DNA of 9,009 nt from Lachnospiraceae bacterium. Lineage in GTDB: Bacteria > Bacillota > Clostridia > Lachnospirales > Lachnospiraceae. Shown in pieces: positions 1 through 6,404 of this stretch. Position numbers and translations under genes: made by a program. The notes below the pieces were generated by a model that did no database searches, was not told the DNA's origin, and worked only from the letters and a program-made list of their open reading frames with translations. The stretch is from contig CAAEEI010000207.1 in the NCBI GenBank assembly GCA_900754855.1, forward strand, positions 1 through 9,009, written 5' to 3'. Positions within the stretch are counted from its first letter, which is position 1; every line of letters begins with the position of its first letter.

Positions 1-1332
1 AAAGACGGAAAAGAAATTGAAAATATGACGGAAGCTTATACCGAGGCAGAGGGAACCATGATCAATTCCGGAGACTGGAATGGAATGGAATCCGCCGTGC
101 TGAAAAAAGAAGCGCCGGCAATGATCGAAGCCAAAGGCCTTGGTAAGAAAACCGTAAATTATAAACTTCGTGACTGGGTATTCTCCCGTCAGCGTTACTG
201 GGGAGAACCGATCCCAATCGTGCACTGTCCGAAATGTGGCGCTGTGCCGGTACCGGAAGAGGAACTTCCGTTATTACTGCCGGAGGTAGAGAAATACCAG
301 CCAACGGGTACGGGAGAGTCTCCGCTGGCAGATATTGAAGAATGGGTAAATACAACCTGTCCTTGCTGTGGAGCGCCGGCAAAGAGAGAAACCAATACCA
401 TGCCGCAGTGGGCAGGATCTTCCTGGTATTTCCTCCGCTATGTGGATAGTAAGAATGATAAAGAACTGGTGAATAAACAAAAAGCCCATGACCTGCTTCC
501 GGTAGATATGTATATCGGTGGTGTGGAACATGCCGTATTGCATCTGCTGTACTCTCGTTTTTATACCAAATTCTTATATGACATCGGGGTAGTGGATTTT
601 GACGAACCATTTAAGAAACTGTTTAATCAGGGAATGATCACCGGAAAGAACGGCATCAAGATGAGTAAATCCAAAGGCAACGTGGTTTCTCCGGATGCAC
701 TGGTTGAAGACTACGGTTGTGATTCTCTGCGTCTTTACGAACTGTTCGTTGGACCGCCTGAACTGGATTCCGAGTGGGATGACAAGGGTATCGACGGCGT
801 ATACCGCTTCCTGAATCGTTTCTGGAAGATGGCCATGGACAATAAAGATAAGCAGGTGGCAGAAACAACGGAACTGGTGAAACTTCGTCATAAACTGGTT
901 TATGACATTACCACCCGTCTGGATACTTTCAGCTTAAATACGGTAGTCAGCGGATTTATGGAATACAATAACAAGCTGATCGAACTGAGCAAAAAAGGCG
1001 GTGTAGACGTGGCTACACTGGAAACCTACACCATCCTTCTGGCGCCATTTGCTCCACACATCGCAGAAGAATTGTGGGAACAGTTCGGCCATACCGATTC
1101 TGTCTTTGACCAGAGCTGGCCGGAGTACAGTGAAGACGCCATGAAAGATGACGAAATCGAAATTCCTGTACAGGTTAACGGTAAGACCCGCTGTACCATT
1201 TCTATTCCGGTAGACGCAGATAAAGACGCTGTGCTGGCAAAAGCCAAAGAAACGCTGGGCAACAAACTGACCGGAACGATCCGTAAAGAAATTTACGTTC
1301 CGGGACGTATTGTGAATATTGTGGCAAAATAA
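1..1332 (+). CDS. leuS: Leucyl-tRNA synthetase, C-terminal part (5' end outside window)
   Basis: This class I aminoacyl-tRNA synthetase charges tRNA-Leu with leucine in the cytoplasm. The reading frame is open from base 1, so the start and most of the CP1 editing domain lie upstream. Visible in order: the end of the editing insert; the return to the Rossmann catalytic core at DWVFSRQRYWGEPIP; a zinc-ribbon insert with two Cys pairs (CPKC near 226-237, CPCC near 358-369); the GSSWYFLRY stretch; the KMSKS signature (KMSKSKGN, from 658), which stabilises the adenylate transition state; then the helical anticodon-binding domain and a C-terminal domain ending at TAA. About 443 codons are present, roughly the last 55% of a typical bacterial LeuRS of about 800 residues. 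No frameshift or missing motif is seen. Assignment to LeuRS rather than IleRS or ValRS rests on the arrangement of the zinc insert and the WAGSSWYFLRY sequence. Confidence 0.97.
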   Translation, partial: KDGKEIENMTEAYTEAEGTMINSGDWNGMESAVLKKEAPAMIEAKGLGKKTVNYKLRDWVFSRQRYWGEPIPIVHCPKCGAVPVPEEELPLLLPEVEKYQPTGTGESPLADIEEWVNTTCPCCGAPAKRETNTMPQWAGSSWYFLRYVDSKNDKELVNKQKAHDLLPVDMYIGGVEHAVLHLLYSRFYTKFLYDIGVVDFDEPFKKLFNQGMITGKNGIKMSKSKGNVVSPDALVEDYGCDSLRLYELFVGPPELDSEWDDKGIDGVYRFLNRFWKMAMDNKDKQVAETTELVKLRHKLVYDITTRLDTFSLNTVVSGFMEYNNKLIELSKKGGVDVATLETYTILLAPFAPHIAEELWEQFGHTDSVFDQSWPEYSEDAMKDDEIEIPVQVNGKTRCTISIPVDADKDAVLAKAKETLGNKLTGTIRKEIYVPGRIVNIVAK

Positions 1333-1421
1333 TTTGAGAGAAAATCTCACAACAGAATAAAGTGCTTGGAAATATTGAAAGAAAATGGAGTAAATATTTC
1401 AAAAAGACATGAAAGGAATGA

Positions 1422-1456
1422 CGCAGACAGTAGAGATATTGTCTGCGCCATTTTTT
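1422..1456 (+). terminator. Intrinsic terminator downstream of leuS
   Basis: CGCAGACA (1422-1429) pairs perfectly with TGTCTGCG (1440-1447) around a 10-nt loop. A CCA and a run of six T follow (1451-1456). It lies about 90 bp after the leuS stop on the same strand, with no gene between, so it probably ends the leuS transcript. Confidence 0.75.
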
Positions 1457-1467
1457 GTGATTATAAT
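1439..1467 (+). promoter_or_regulatory. Possible orphan promoter overlapping the leuS terminator
   Basis: TTGTCT (1439-1444; 4 of 6 matches to TTGACA) is separated by exactly 17 bp from a perfect TATAAT (1462-1467). The -35 lies inside the right arm of the leuS terminator. It points right, yet no open reading frame follows on that strand before the - strand operon. It may be chance in AT-rich DNA, or the surviving promoter of a gene lost when the region decayed. Confidence 0.3.
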
Positions 1468-1688
1468 GGGGAAATAATTACGAAGTATGATATTATGAGA
1501 AATAAACAAATTTGAAGTTACAGGGCGAGAGCAACTCCATATCCAACCAAGAGTTAATATGTGAAGGGTGGTTTCTGTCACCTAATACATATGATTGCGG
1601 CTCATTTGTGGTAAATTGAAAAGCAGTTGTAAGAAAGGAGCAAAAAAGCCTTATAACCGCTGGGAATCAACGCAAAAGAAGCTGAACT
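1468..1688. other. Gene-free stretch with small hairpins, probably mobile-element debris
   Basis: No convincing coding sequence is found on either strand. Two local foldbacks are visible: AACTC (1533-1537) with GAGTT (1551-1555), and ATATGT (1557-1562) with ACATAT (1587-1592), the latter enclosing an inner GGTG/CACC pair (1567-1570 and 1579-1582). A Shine-Dalgarno-like AAAGGAG occurs near 1635-1641 with no start codon at a usable distance. A short open stretch after it reads KKPYNRWESTQKK, which looks protein-like but cannot be assigned. This is most simply the eroded edge of the accessory insert. Confidence 0.4.
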
Positions 1689-3146
1689 TTACTTATGCGG
1701 TTCGATAAAACGATATTTGCCTTTTCCATATCCTTTTACTGGTACGATTAAGCTTGCGGCTTTCAGTTTGCTGATAAGATTGCCGGCAGCGGTAACGGAA
1801 TCTCCTGTAATAGAGGAAATGTCGGAACGACCAAAGATACCGTCAGTTCCCATGTTTTTATAAACCTCTTTTGCTTTCTTAATTGTAGTCTGGCTTGCGT
1901 TTAACCCATCAATCGCAGCCTCAATCGCAACATAGTCAGTGGCAATCGCAACGCTTTCATCCCCAATCGTAACATTAGCTGAGATTGTTGTTGTGCCATA
2001 ATTCAAGTTATACAGCGTGACTTGGAATGAGGTAACATCGGAATAGAACTCCGGTTCCAACTCTTTACGATAGTTATGAGCAGCATGGTAAGATTCCGTA
2101 ATTTTCTTAAAGCCGCTTCCTTGCCGCTCCATATAACCCAACCGTCCGAAAATATCGGCGAGAACGGGATTGCGGCGAGTGGAGGAAATATTGGATATAT
2201 CCCTTTCCTGTATCCGTGTTCCATCAGCCATGCCGCCGGGAGAATAAATTGTAAGACGGTCATCATATATGTCAATATGAACTTCGCTGCCTAAAATAAG
2301 GTAATCACGATGGATCAAAGCGTTGACAAGGGCTTCAAAAACACTTCGTTCGCAGTAGTCCGGCATTTCAATACGAGAGTTTGCTGTTTTCTTCCAACGA
2401 GTTTTCATATTCCGTTTTACAAAGCTGACACCTTCATTGAGCAGGATAATTAAGCTGCCGGAATATTCTGCACTGTCGAGAGCATCCACCATACCGCCGC
2501 TTTTATCTAAACCATTCCAGCGTGTACAGAACAGCCGGGAATGTCTGATTGGAGAATCATCTGCCAACAAAGCACCTGCATTTGTCAGTTTTCCGTATTC
2601 GTTTCTTATATCGAAGGAATCAAACAGTTTATCTTTCATGCTATTACCGGTCCAGACCTTGTATCTCTCTCGTAACTTGGAAAAAGCGTAGTCCTTGAAA
2701 TCATATTCAGAGTTTAGAGTGTCATAGGTTCGGTTCATGCCTTTCAATATGAGCTGATTCAGGGCGAAACTTGGAGCAATCACACTCTCATTTCCGATCC
2801 GAATATATGCCTCCATAACACCATCTGCTTTGTAGTAGTAAGGTGTAGAGTATCCAGAGGAGACTGTCAGTATAAGAATATTTTTACCATCCTCTCGTTC
2901 TGGCGCAAGAATGAAGTTGGGATATGGCGAGATACGCTCTTTAATCAGGCGACTGATTGCCTCCGCATCTGCCTGTGTGTCCGTCAAACCAACCACATTT
3001 CGGTTATCATCAATACCAAAAAGCAGAGTACCACCGATACCATTGGCAAAGGCACTGACGCTTTTTAGCCAGCTTTTCGGCTTCTTTATTTCCAGAGCAA
3101 CCTTGAAATCACATTCTGTTGCTTCTGCAATCCATTTATCAATCAT
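1689..3146 (-). CDS. AlbA_2 (Schlafen-type) DNA-binding / GHKL-like ATPase regulator
   Basis: The 485-residue protein resembles the predicted transcriptional regulators of COG2865. Residues about 10-130 form an AlbA_2 (Schlafen AlbA_2, divergent AAA_4) domain with ECDFK (11-15), the FANGIGGTLLFGIDD core (33-47), then an ISPYP segment. Residues about 265-350 resemble the RecG-like HATPase_c_4 fold: EALVNALIHRDY (271-282) carries the Asn/His box, followed by DRLTIYSPGGM (296-306) and the ERQGSGFKK loop (340-348). Residues about 430-483 look like a winged helix. The ATG at 3146 was chosen because AAAGGAG (3154-3160) lies 7 nt upstream and the ATG overlaps the preceding stop by 8 bp. The frame is open 62 codons further up, but that part runs through the upstream gene. 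It is the last gene of a three-gene operon. Target and function are unknown; relatives are common on genomic islands and some Schlafen-like proteins act in defence, but no such role is shown here. Confidence 0.85.
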   Translation of the reverse strand: MIDKWIAEATECDFKVALEIKKPKSWLKSVSAFANGIGGTLLFGIDDNRNVVGLTDTQADAEAISRLIKERISPYPNFILAPEREDGKNILILTVSSGYSTPYYYKADGVMEAYIRIGNESVIAPSFALNQLILKGMNRTYDTLNSEYDFKDYAFSKLRERYKVWTGNSMKDKLFDSFDIRNEYGKLTNAGALLADDSPIRHSRLFCTRWNGLDKSGGMVDALDSAEYSGSLIILLNEGVSFVKRNMKTRWKKTANSRIEMPDYCERSVFEALVNALIHRDYLILGSEVHIDIYDDRLTIYSPGGMADGTRIQERDISNISSTRRNPVLADIFGRLGYMERQGSGFKKITESYHAAHNYRKELEPEFYSDVTSFQVTLYNLNYGTTTISANVTIGDESVAIATDYVAIEAAIDGLNASQTTIKKAKEVYKNMGTDGIFGRSDISSITGDSVTAAGNLISKLKAASLIVPVKGYGKGKYRFIEPHK

Positions 3147-3357
3147 TGCCTTGCTCCTTTCTGTCGAGATTGTTTTTTCTTGCTCTGCTCTTGTAAACAT
3201 TATGCTTATTCTTGCACTGAGGGCTGCAAAATACAGCACTTGGTCTGCTTGCGACAAAGGCTTTGGGATAATGCCTGTAAAGTTTAATCGGATTTTCGCT
3301 ATATCGCACCCAGTTAGAACTGGTGCGTTCAAAAAGGTTCTTCATTTTCTCACCCAT
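3139..3357 (-). CDS. Small basic protein with a single CxxxC, function unknown
   Basis: A 72-residue, Lys/Arg-rich protein from the ATG at 3357, or 68 residues from the ATG at 3345. A GTG at 3369 is also in frame. The C-terminal half reads FCSPQCKNKHNVYKSRARKN. This resembles the second half of a treble-clef or zinc-ribbon finger (FCS..C followed by a basic helix), but the first Cys pair expected of such a finger is absent. It could bind nucleic acid, but no family is recognised. The start ATGGGTGA overlaps the upstream stop by 8 bp and its own stop overlaps the AlbA/ATPase start by 8 bp. This tight coupling on both sides is the main evidence that it is a real gene. The GGGTGAG just before 3345 could serve that internal start. 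Confidence 0.65.
   Translation of the reverse strand: MGEKMKNLFERTSSNWVRYSENPIKLYRHYPKAFVASRPSAVFCSPQCKNKHNVYKSRARKNNLDRKEQGND
3154..3160 (-). promoter_or_regulatory. Ribosome binding site that fixes the AlbA/ATPase start
   Basis: On the - strand AAAGGAG lies 7 nt before the ATG at 3146 and inside the coding sequence of the preceding small gene. It supports the short start over in-frame upstream ATGs (such as 3200), which lack a comparable site, and implies coupled translation. Confidence 0.7.
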
Positions 3358-3628
3358 GTTTCCAATCACTTATGCCATATTTGGACAAAAGCTCTTTTGC
3401 CTGTTTCATACCGCTTTCCGTAATATATACCGATTTGGAACGGGACGGATGATTTCCCTGTCGGATATAGTCTGCATCGTCCAATTTGTTCAGTATATCA
3501 AAATCATAGCCTTTCCACGCATAAAAATTGGTTGCTTCGTGAAACTTCTCTCTTTGTGTAAAGCGGGACAGGTATAACAACATCATTGTTAATTCCTTCA
3601 TTGCTTCTTCAGTTTTTATATTTCCCAT
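3350..3628 (-). CDS. DUF6429-like small protein
   Basis: The 92-residue protein is soluble, with no signal peptide or membrane segment. Recognisable are an N-terminal helix with LTMMLLYLSRF, a central WKGYDFDILNKLDDADYIRQG segment (a helix-turn pattern like a winged-helix reader of small regulators) and a C-terminal SKSVYITESGMKQAKELLSKYGI. This layout matches what I recall of DUF6429, small proteins common on clostridial mobile elements and without an assigned role; the family name comes from memory of the pattern, not a search. The ATG at 3628 has AGGTGAGG (3640-3647) 11 nt upstream. It is the first gene of the operon and lies about 50 bp behind a strong promoter. Its TGA overlaps the next ATG by 8 bp. 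A DNA-binding or autoregulatory role would be a guess. Confidence 0.75.
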   Translation of the reverse strand: MGNIKTEEAMKELTMMLLYLSRFTQREKFHEATNFYAWKGYDFDILNKLDDADYIRQGNHPSRSKSVYITESGMKQAKELLSKYGISDWKHG

Positions 3629-3685
3629 ATCAGTCTATTCCTCACCTCATATTGTAACCTGAATAACCTGATTTTATGTATATCC

Positions 3686-3714
3686 ATTATACGATTTCTT
3701 TTCCCCTGAATCAA
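3686..3714 (-). promoter_or_regulatory. Promoter of the AlbA/ATPase operon
   Basis: On the - strand TTGATT (3714-3709; 4 of 6) is followed after exactly 17 bp by a perfect TATAAT (3691-3686). Predicted transcription starts near 3679, giving a leader of about 50 nt that contains the AGGTGAGG ribosome binding site. No operator-like palindrome is obvious next to it. Confidence 0.7.
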
Positions 3715-3793
3715 TCTGCATTCCAGATTCTTCTAAAAAATCTTTTTCCAATAAGGTTATTGGCTGCTGCTTTTCTGCCTTATCCCAGGCCAG

Positions 3794-3993
3794 CCCTCTA
3801 CCGAGGTCAGGTTTTCTGCTGTATGGGAACAGTACATCGAAAAGCTGTCCGAGTACATGGCTTCTAACGGCAAGCGTTATCAGAGCCATGCAGCGACCAT
3901 CCGGCGCTGGACCGGTGAGGACGCTAAAAAACTGTCACACCCTCACGCAACCGGGATTACAGCGTAAAGAAGGATGAAACTGTATGGCCCTGA
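3794..3993 (+). pseudogene. Frameshifted C-terminal remnant of a mobile-element replication protein
   Basis: One frame reads VWEQYIEKLSEYMASNGKRY then QSHAATIRRWTGEDAKK up to about 3940. After the disruption a second frame reads NRDYSVKKDETVWP and ends at TGA 3991-3993. Joined, these resemble the C-terminal tail of helix-turn-helix/DnaD-like replication proteins of clostridial plasmids, prophages and integrative elements, where a YMASTGKxYxxHxATIRxW block is followed by a DYSVKEDE-type end. The frame changes within about 3940-3955, so no intact product can be made. No N-terminal part is found upstream. The name of the parent family is from memory; the broken coding signal itself is clear. The scrap shows that an element once occupied this site. 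Confidence 0.6.
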
Positions 3994-4058
3994 TGACCGC
4001 AGAAATCCGGGCGTTCATCGACAAGGCAGCAGACAGTTTTTTAAATGGAGTAAAATAA
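3984..4058 (+). pseudogene. Possible truncated start of the next mobile-element gene
   Basis: MALMTAEIRAFIDKAADSFL plus four residues, then TAA. The ATG overlaps the end of the replication-protein remnant, as in compact element operons, and AAGAAGG lies 8 nt upstream. With only 24 codons it is more likely the severed N-terminus of a longer gene than a functional peptide. Confidence 0.25.
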
Positions 4059-4079
4059 ATCAGGATTCTGAAAAAGACA

Positions 4080-4108
4080 GTGAAAACCTTCGGGAAAAAT
4101 GATAAAAT
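4080..4108 (+). promoter_or_regulatory. Likely promoter of the CAT-family / HD operon
   Basis: GTGAAA (4080-4085; 4 of 6) and TAAAAT (4103-4108; 5 of 6) are spaced 17 bp apart and lie about 43 bp before the CAT-family start. The match is moderate, but it is the best candidate seen in this short upstream region. Confidence 0.4.
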
Positions 4109-4150
4109 AAAACCAGAGAGTTTGTGCTGACAATGAAGGAAGGTGGCAAA

Positions 4151-4798
4151 ATGGCACAGTATCATAAATTTGACCTGGAGAACTGGCCGCGGAGGGAACA
4201 TTACCGATACTATACAGAATGTTTAAAGATTGAATTTAATTTGACGGTACCGGTAGATGTAAAGCATATGCTGGAGGTTTGCCATAAAAAAGGGTATCGG
4301 TTTTATCCGGCGATGATCGCATTGATCACGCAGATCATGAATGAGACGGAAAATTTTCGTATGTGCAGAGGAAAAGAGGGAGAATTGTGCGTATGGGATG
4401 AAATCGTCCCGAATTACACGATTTTTCACGAGGATGACCAGACATTTTCCGACTGCTGGTCTGCCTACACCCCGGATTTTGACGCCTTATATCATGGGAT
4501 TGTGGAAGATATGGAAAAATACGGGAACAAAAAAGGGATTAAGGCCAGGGAAGGACAGCCGGCGAACTTTTACTGTGTCTCCTGTGTGCCCTGGGTATCG
4601 TTCACCGGATGCAGCAGTCGTCTGACTAACAGTGGAGAACCTGCATTTTTCCCGGTCATTACCATGGGAAAATATCAGGAGGAACAGGGAAAAATGATGA
4701 TGCCGGTGAATCTCAACATCGCCCATGCCGTCTGTGACGGGTATCATGCGTCAATGTTTTTTCAGCGTTTACAGGAAAGACTCCATCAGTTTTCCTGA
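4151..4798 (+). CDS. Chloramphenicol acetyltransferase family (class A-like) protein
   Basis: The 215-residue length matches class A CATs (about 213-220). Family marks seen: an FDLENWPRREHYRYY opening; SCVPWVSFT (144-152), matching the SxPWxSF element; FPVITMGKY (167-175); and the active-site HAVCDGYHAS (192-201), where His192 is the expected catalytic base and Asp196 the structural partner. Such enzymes are cytosolic trimers that transfer acetyl from acetyl-CoA to a hydroxyl; all landmark residues are kept, so an active acyltransferase is likely. Many clostridial chromosomes carry divergent members with unproven acceptors, so chloramphenicol resistance cannot be claimed. The ATG at 4151 was chosen over 4124 because GGAAGG lies just upstream and CATs start at this point. 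The HD-domain gene follows after 23 bp, so the two are probably co-transcribed. Confidence 0.85.
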   Translation: MAQYHKFDLENWPRREHYRYYTECLKIEFNLTVPVDVKHMLEVCHKKGYRFYPAMIALITQIMNETENFRMCRGKEGELCVWDEIVPNYTIFHEDDQTFSDCWSAYTPDFDALYHGIVEDMEKYGNKKGIKAREGQPANFYCVSCVPWVSFTGCSSRLTNSGEPAFFPVITMGKYQEEQGKMMMPVNLNIAHAVCDGYHASMFFQRLQERLHQFS

Positions 4799-4821
4799 TA
4801 AAGGAGGGAAGAAGAAAAACA

Positions 4822-5367
4822 ATGGAAATGATGACCTTTAGCGGGATATTTATGGATCCCCTTCACCCGGAAGAAGAGAATCTTCACCTGGAAGATATTG
4901 CCCATGCCCTGTCCATGATCAGCCGGGCCAATGGGCATTTTCCGGAAGTACATACCGTGGCGCAGCATTGCATGGAATGCTGGGCGGAGGCAAAAGCCAG
5001 AAAACTGTCAGAAGAAATACAGATGTTTTGTCTTCTTCATGATGGAGCAGAAGCCTATCTGGGAGATTTCATCCATCCGGTGAAGGAGAGAATGCCGGCT
5101 TATGTTTCCGCCGAGGAAAAGCTGCTGCAGATGATTTATCAAAAATTTATCGGACGTCTTCCGGATGAGGAAGAGAAAAAAATAATCAAAGAAATCGACC
5201 ACACGCTCCTTTATTTTGAATTTTTGCATTATATGGGAACAGGTTGCGGTGAGCCGGGGCAGGGACTGGCCAGTACACCGGTTTTTGCGGAGATGCCACG
5301 GCAGGAAATGGAAAGACAATATCTTGCGCTATGTCGGAAGATGATGAAAAAAAGAGAAAAAGATTGA
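4822..5367 (+). CDS. HD-domain phosphohydrolase (YfbR-like)
   Basis: The 181-residue cytosolic metal-dependent phosphohydrolase belongs to the HD superfamily. The N-terminal GIFMDPLHP..LEDIAHALSMISRANGH is typical of the subgroup related to 5'-deoxynucleotidases. The metal ligands are visible: His49 in VAQHC, His73-Asp74 in LLHDGAEAYLGD, and Asp126 in EIDHTLL. The H...HD...D set is complete, so catalysis is expected, most likely on a (deoxy)nucleoside monophosphate or a related phosphate ester; the substrate cannot be read from sequence. AAGGAGGG directly follows the stop of the CAT-family gene, about 14 nt before the ATG at 4822. In-frame ATGs at 4828 and 4831 would be further still. The gene ends before a strong hairpin terminator, so the CAT-family and HD genes form a two-gene unit. 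Confidence 0.85.
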   Translation: MEMMTFSGIFMDPLHPEEENLHLEDIAHALSMISRANGHFPEVHTVAQHCMECWAEAKARKLSEEIQMFCLLHDGAEAYLGDFIHPVKERMPAYVSAEEKLLQMIYQKFIGRLPDEEEKKIIKEIDHTLLYFEFLHYMGTGCGEPGQGLASTPVFAEMPRQEMERQYLALCRKMMKKREKD

Positions 5368-5390
5368 TTCTTTGAACAGGGGATGATGGC

Positions 5391-5446
5391 AAAAGGGTTG
5401 CCGCAGAGACAGTAAAAAGAAAAACTGTTTTTGCAGCAACCCTTTT
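5391..5446. terminator. Shared bidirectional hairpin terminator between convergent operons
   Basis: AAAAGGGTTGC (5391-5401) and GCAACCCTTTT (5436-5446) form a perfect 11-bp stem. After one C/A mismatch, GCAGAGACAGT (5403-5413) pairs with ACTGTTTTTGC (5424-5434) using two G-U wobbles in + strand RNA and A/C mismatches in - strand RNA. A 10-nt A-rich loop closes it. The T-runs are part of the outer stem and present in both directions. It lies between the stops of the HD gene (+) and porB (-). Confidence 0.8.
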
Positions 5447-5463
5447 CAAGGTTTTATGAAAAA

Positions 5464-6393
5464 TTATTTTGCCCGTTTTAAAAGATCATCCCAACGTTTA
5501 TCCACCTCAGCCTGAATATCGGCGATGAGCTGTTCTTTTCCCGGTTTGAACAAATGTTTAAAACGACCCTGCGGACGAAGAAAATCTTCGATCGGCAGTT
5601 TTTTCTTTGGTTCATAGTTGACGATCCACTCTCCGTCAATGACTTCAAATAAAGGCCAGAAACAGGTGTCTACCGCCAGTTGACAGATATTCAGGATGTC
5701 TGCCATATCGTATCGCCATCCTCTTGGACAGGGAGCCAGTACATTTAAAAAAGCAGCGCCCGGTGTGTAAATGGCCTTTTCGGATTTCACATGAATATCC
5801 TTGAAATTTTTGACAAAGGTCGTCTGCGCCACATAAGGAATATTGTGGGCGGCAATAACCTGCGCCAGATCTTTACGGTTTTGGGTTTTTCCTTCGCTGT
5901 CACTTCCCACCGGGGTGGTGGTAGTATCCGCATAAAGCGGTGTGGCAGAAGAACGCTGGATACCGGTATTCATATAGGCTTCATTGTCATAACAGACATA
6001 GACCATGTCATGGTTTCTTTCCATGGCGCCGGAAAGAGACTGAAAACCAATGTCATAAGTTCCGCCGTCTCCGCCGAAAGCGATAAACTTATGAGTGTTT
6101 TTCACCTTTCCTTTTTTGGAAAGGGCACGGTAGGCGGCCTCTACGCCGCTGCAGGTTGCGCCGGCATTTTCAAAGGCGTCGTGGATGAAGGAATCTTTCC
6201 ACGCCGTATAAGGGTACATGAAAGAGGAGACCTCCAGACAACTGGTGGCGCAGGTAATGACCGCTTCATCTCCATCGTGGAGACCGCGAAGTACGTTACG
6301 CACGGCGATGGTTGCTCCGCATCCGGCGCACATACGATGTCCCGGCGATAAACGTTCTTCTTTATTTAAAGTTTCTTTTAAATTATAAGCCAT
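5464..6393 (-). CDS. porB: Pyruvate:ferredoxin oxidoreductase, beta (TPP-binding) subunit
   Basis: This is the 309-residue catalytic subunit that binds thiamine pyrophosphate and the proximal [4Fe-4S] cluster of 2-oxoacid:ferredoxin oxidoreductase. It decarboxylates the oxoacid and passes electrons to the delta subunit. Cluster ligands are probably Cys22 and Cys25 (MCAGCGA), Cys52 (ATSCLE) and Cys222 (APCPRGW); their spacing matches the four cysteines of one-chain PFOR. The TPP/Mg signature is FGGDGGTYDIGFQS (106-119), continuing to YDNEAYMNTG with Asn137. Length is normal for PorB. The ATG at 6393 has AGGAG overlapping the porA stop, with an 11-bp gap between the two genes. It is the last gene of the operon, just before the shared terminator. 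Related enzymes for 2-ketoisovalerate share these motifs, so pyruvate is the likeliest substrate but not proven. Confidence 0.93.
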   Translation of the reverse strand: MAYNLKETLNKEERLSPGHRMCAGCGATIAVRNVLRGLHDGDEAVITCATSCLEVSSFMYPYTAWKDSFIHDAFENAGATCSGVEAAYRALSKKGKVKNTHKFIAFGGDGGTYDIGFQSLSGAMERNHDMVYVCYDNEAYMNTGIQRSSATPLYADTTTTPVGSDSEGKTQNRKDLAQVIAAHNIPYVAQTTFVKNFKDIHVKSEKAIYTPGAAFLNVLAPCPRGWRYDMADILNICQLAVDTCFWPLFEVIDGEWIVNYEPKKKLPIEDFLRPQGRFKHLFKPGKEQLIADIQAEVDKRWDDLLKRAK

Positions 6394-6404
6394 GATGATC
6401 GCTC

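Noticed and set aside
62..610. 182-codon open frame on the - strand inside leuS
   Set aside because: It lies opposite conserved LeuRS coding sequence and has no recognisable features; a shadow of GC-rich third positions.
1335..1349. TGAGA-gaaaa-TCTCA hairpin just after the leuS stop as terminator
   Set aside because: Only 5 bp and not followed by a T-run; the 1422-1456 hairpin is the better terminator.
3147..3332. In-frame 62-codon extension upstream of the AlbA/ATPase start
   Set aside because: It overlaps most of the small CxxxC gene, its ATGs lack a ribosome binding site, and the AlbA_2 domain begins only after the chosen ATG.
3674..3889. 71-codon open frame on the - strand upstream of the DUF6429-like gene
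   Set aside because: It crosses the operon promoter and is antisense to the replication-protein remnant; no ribosome binding site.
4151..4798. Calling the CAT-family gene a proven chloramphenicol resistance determinant
   Set aside because: Active-site residues are kept, but divergent chromosomal members with unknown acceptors are common and sequence alone cannot settle the substrate.
5791..6351. 186-codon open frame on the + strand inside porB
   Set aside because: It is antisense to a well-supported gene with all PorB motifs; the translation resembles no family and no promoter or ribosome binding site is seen.
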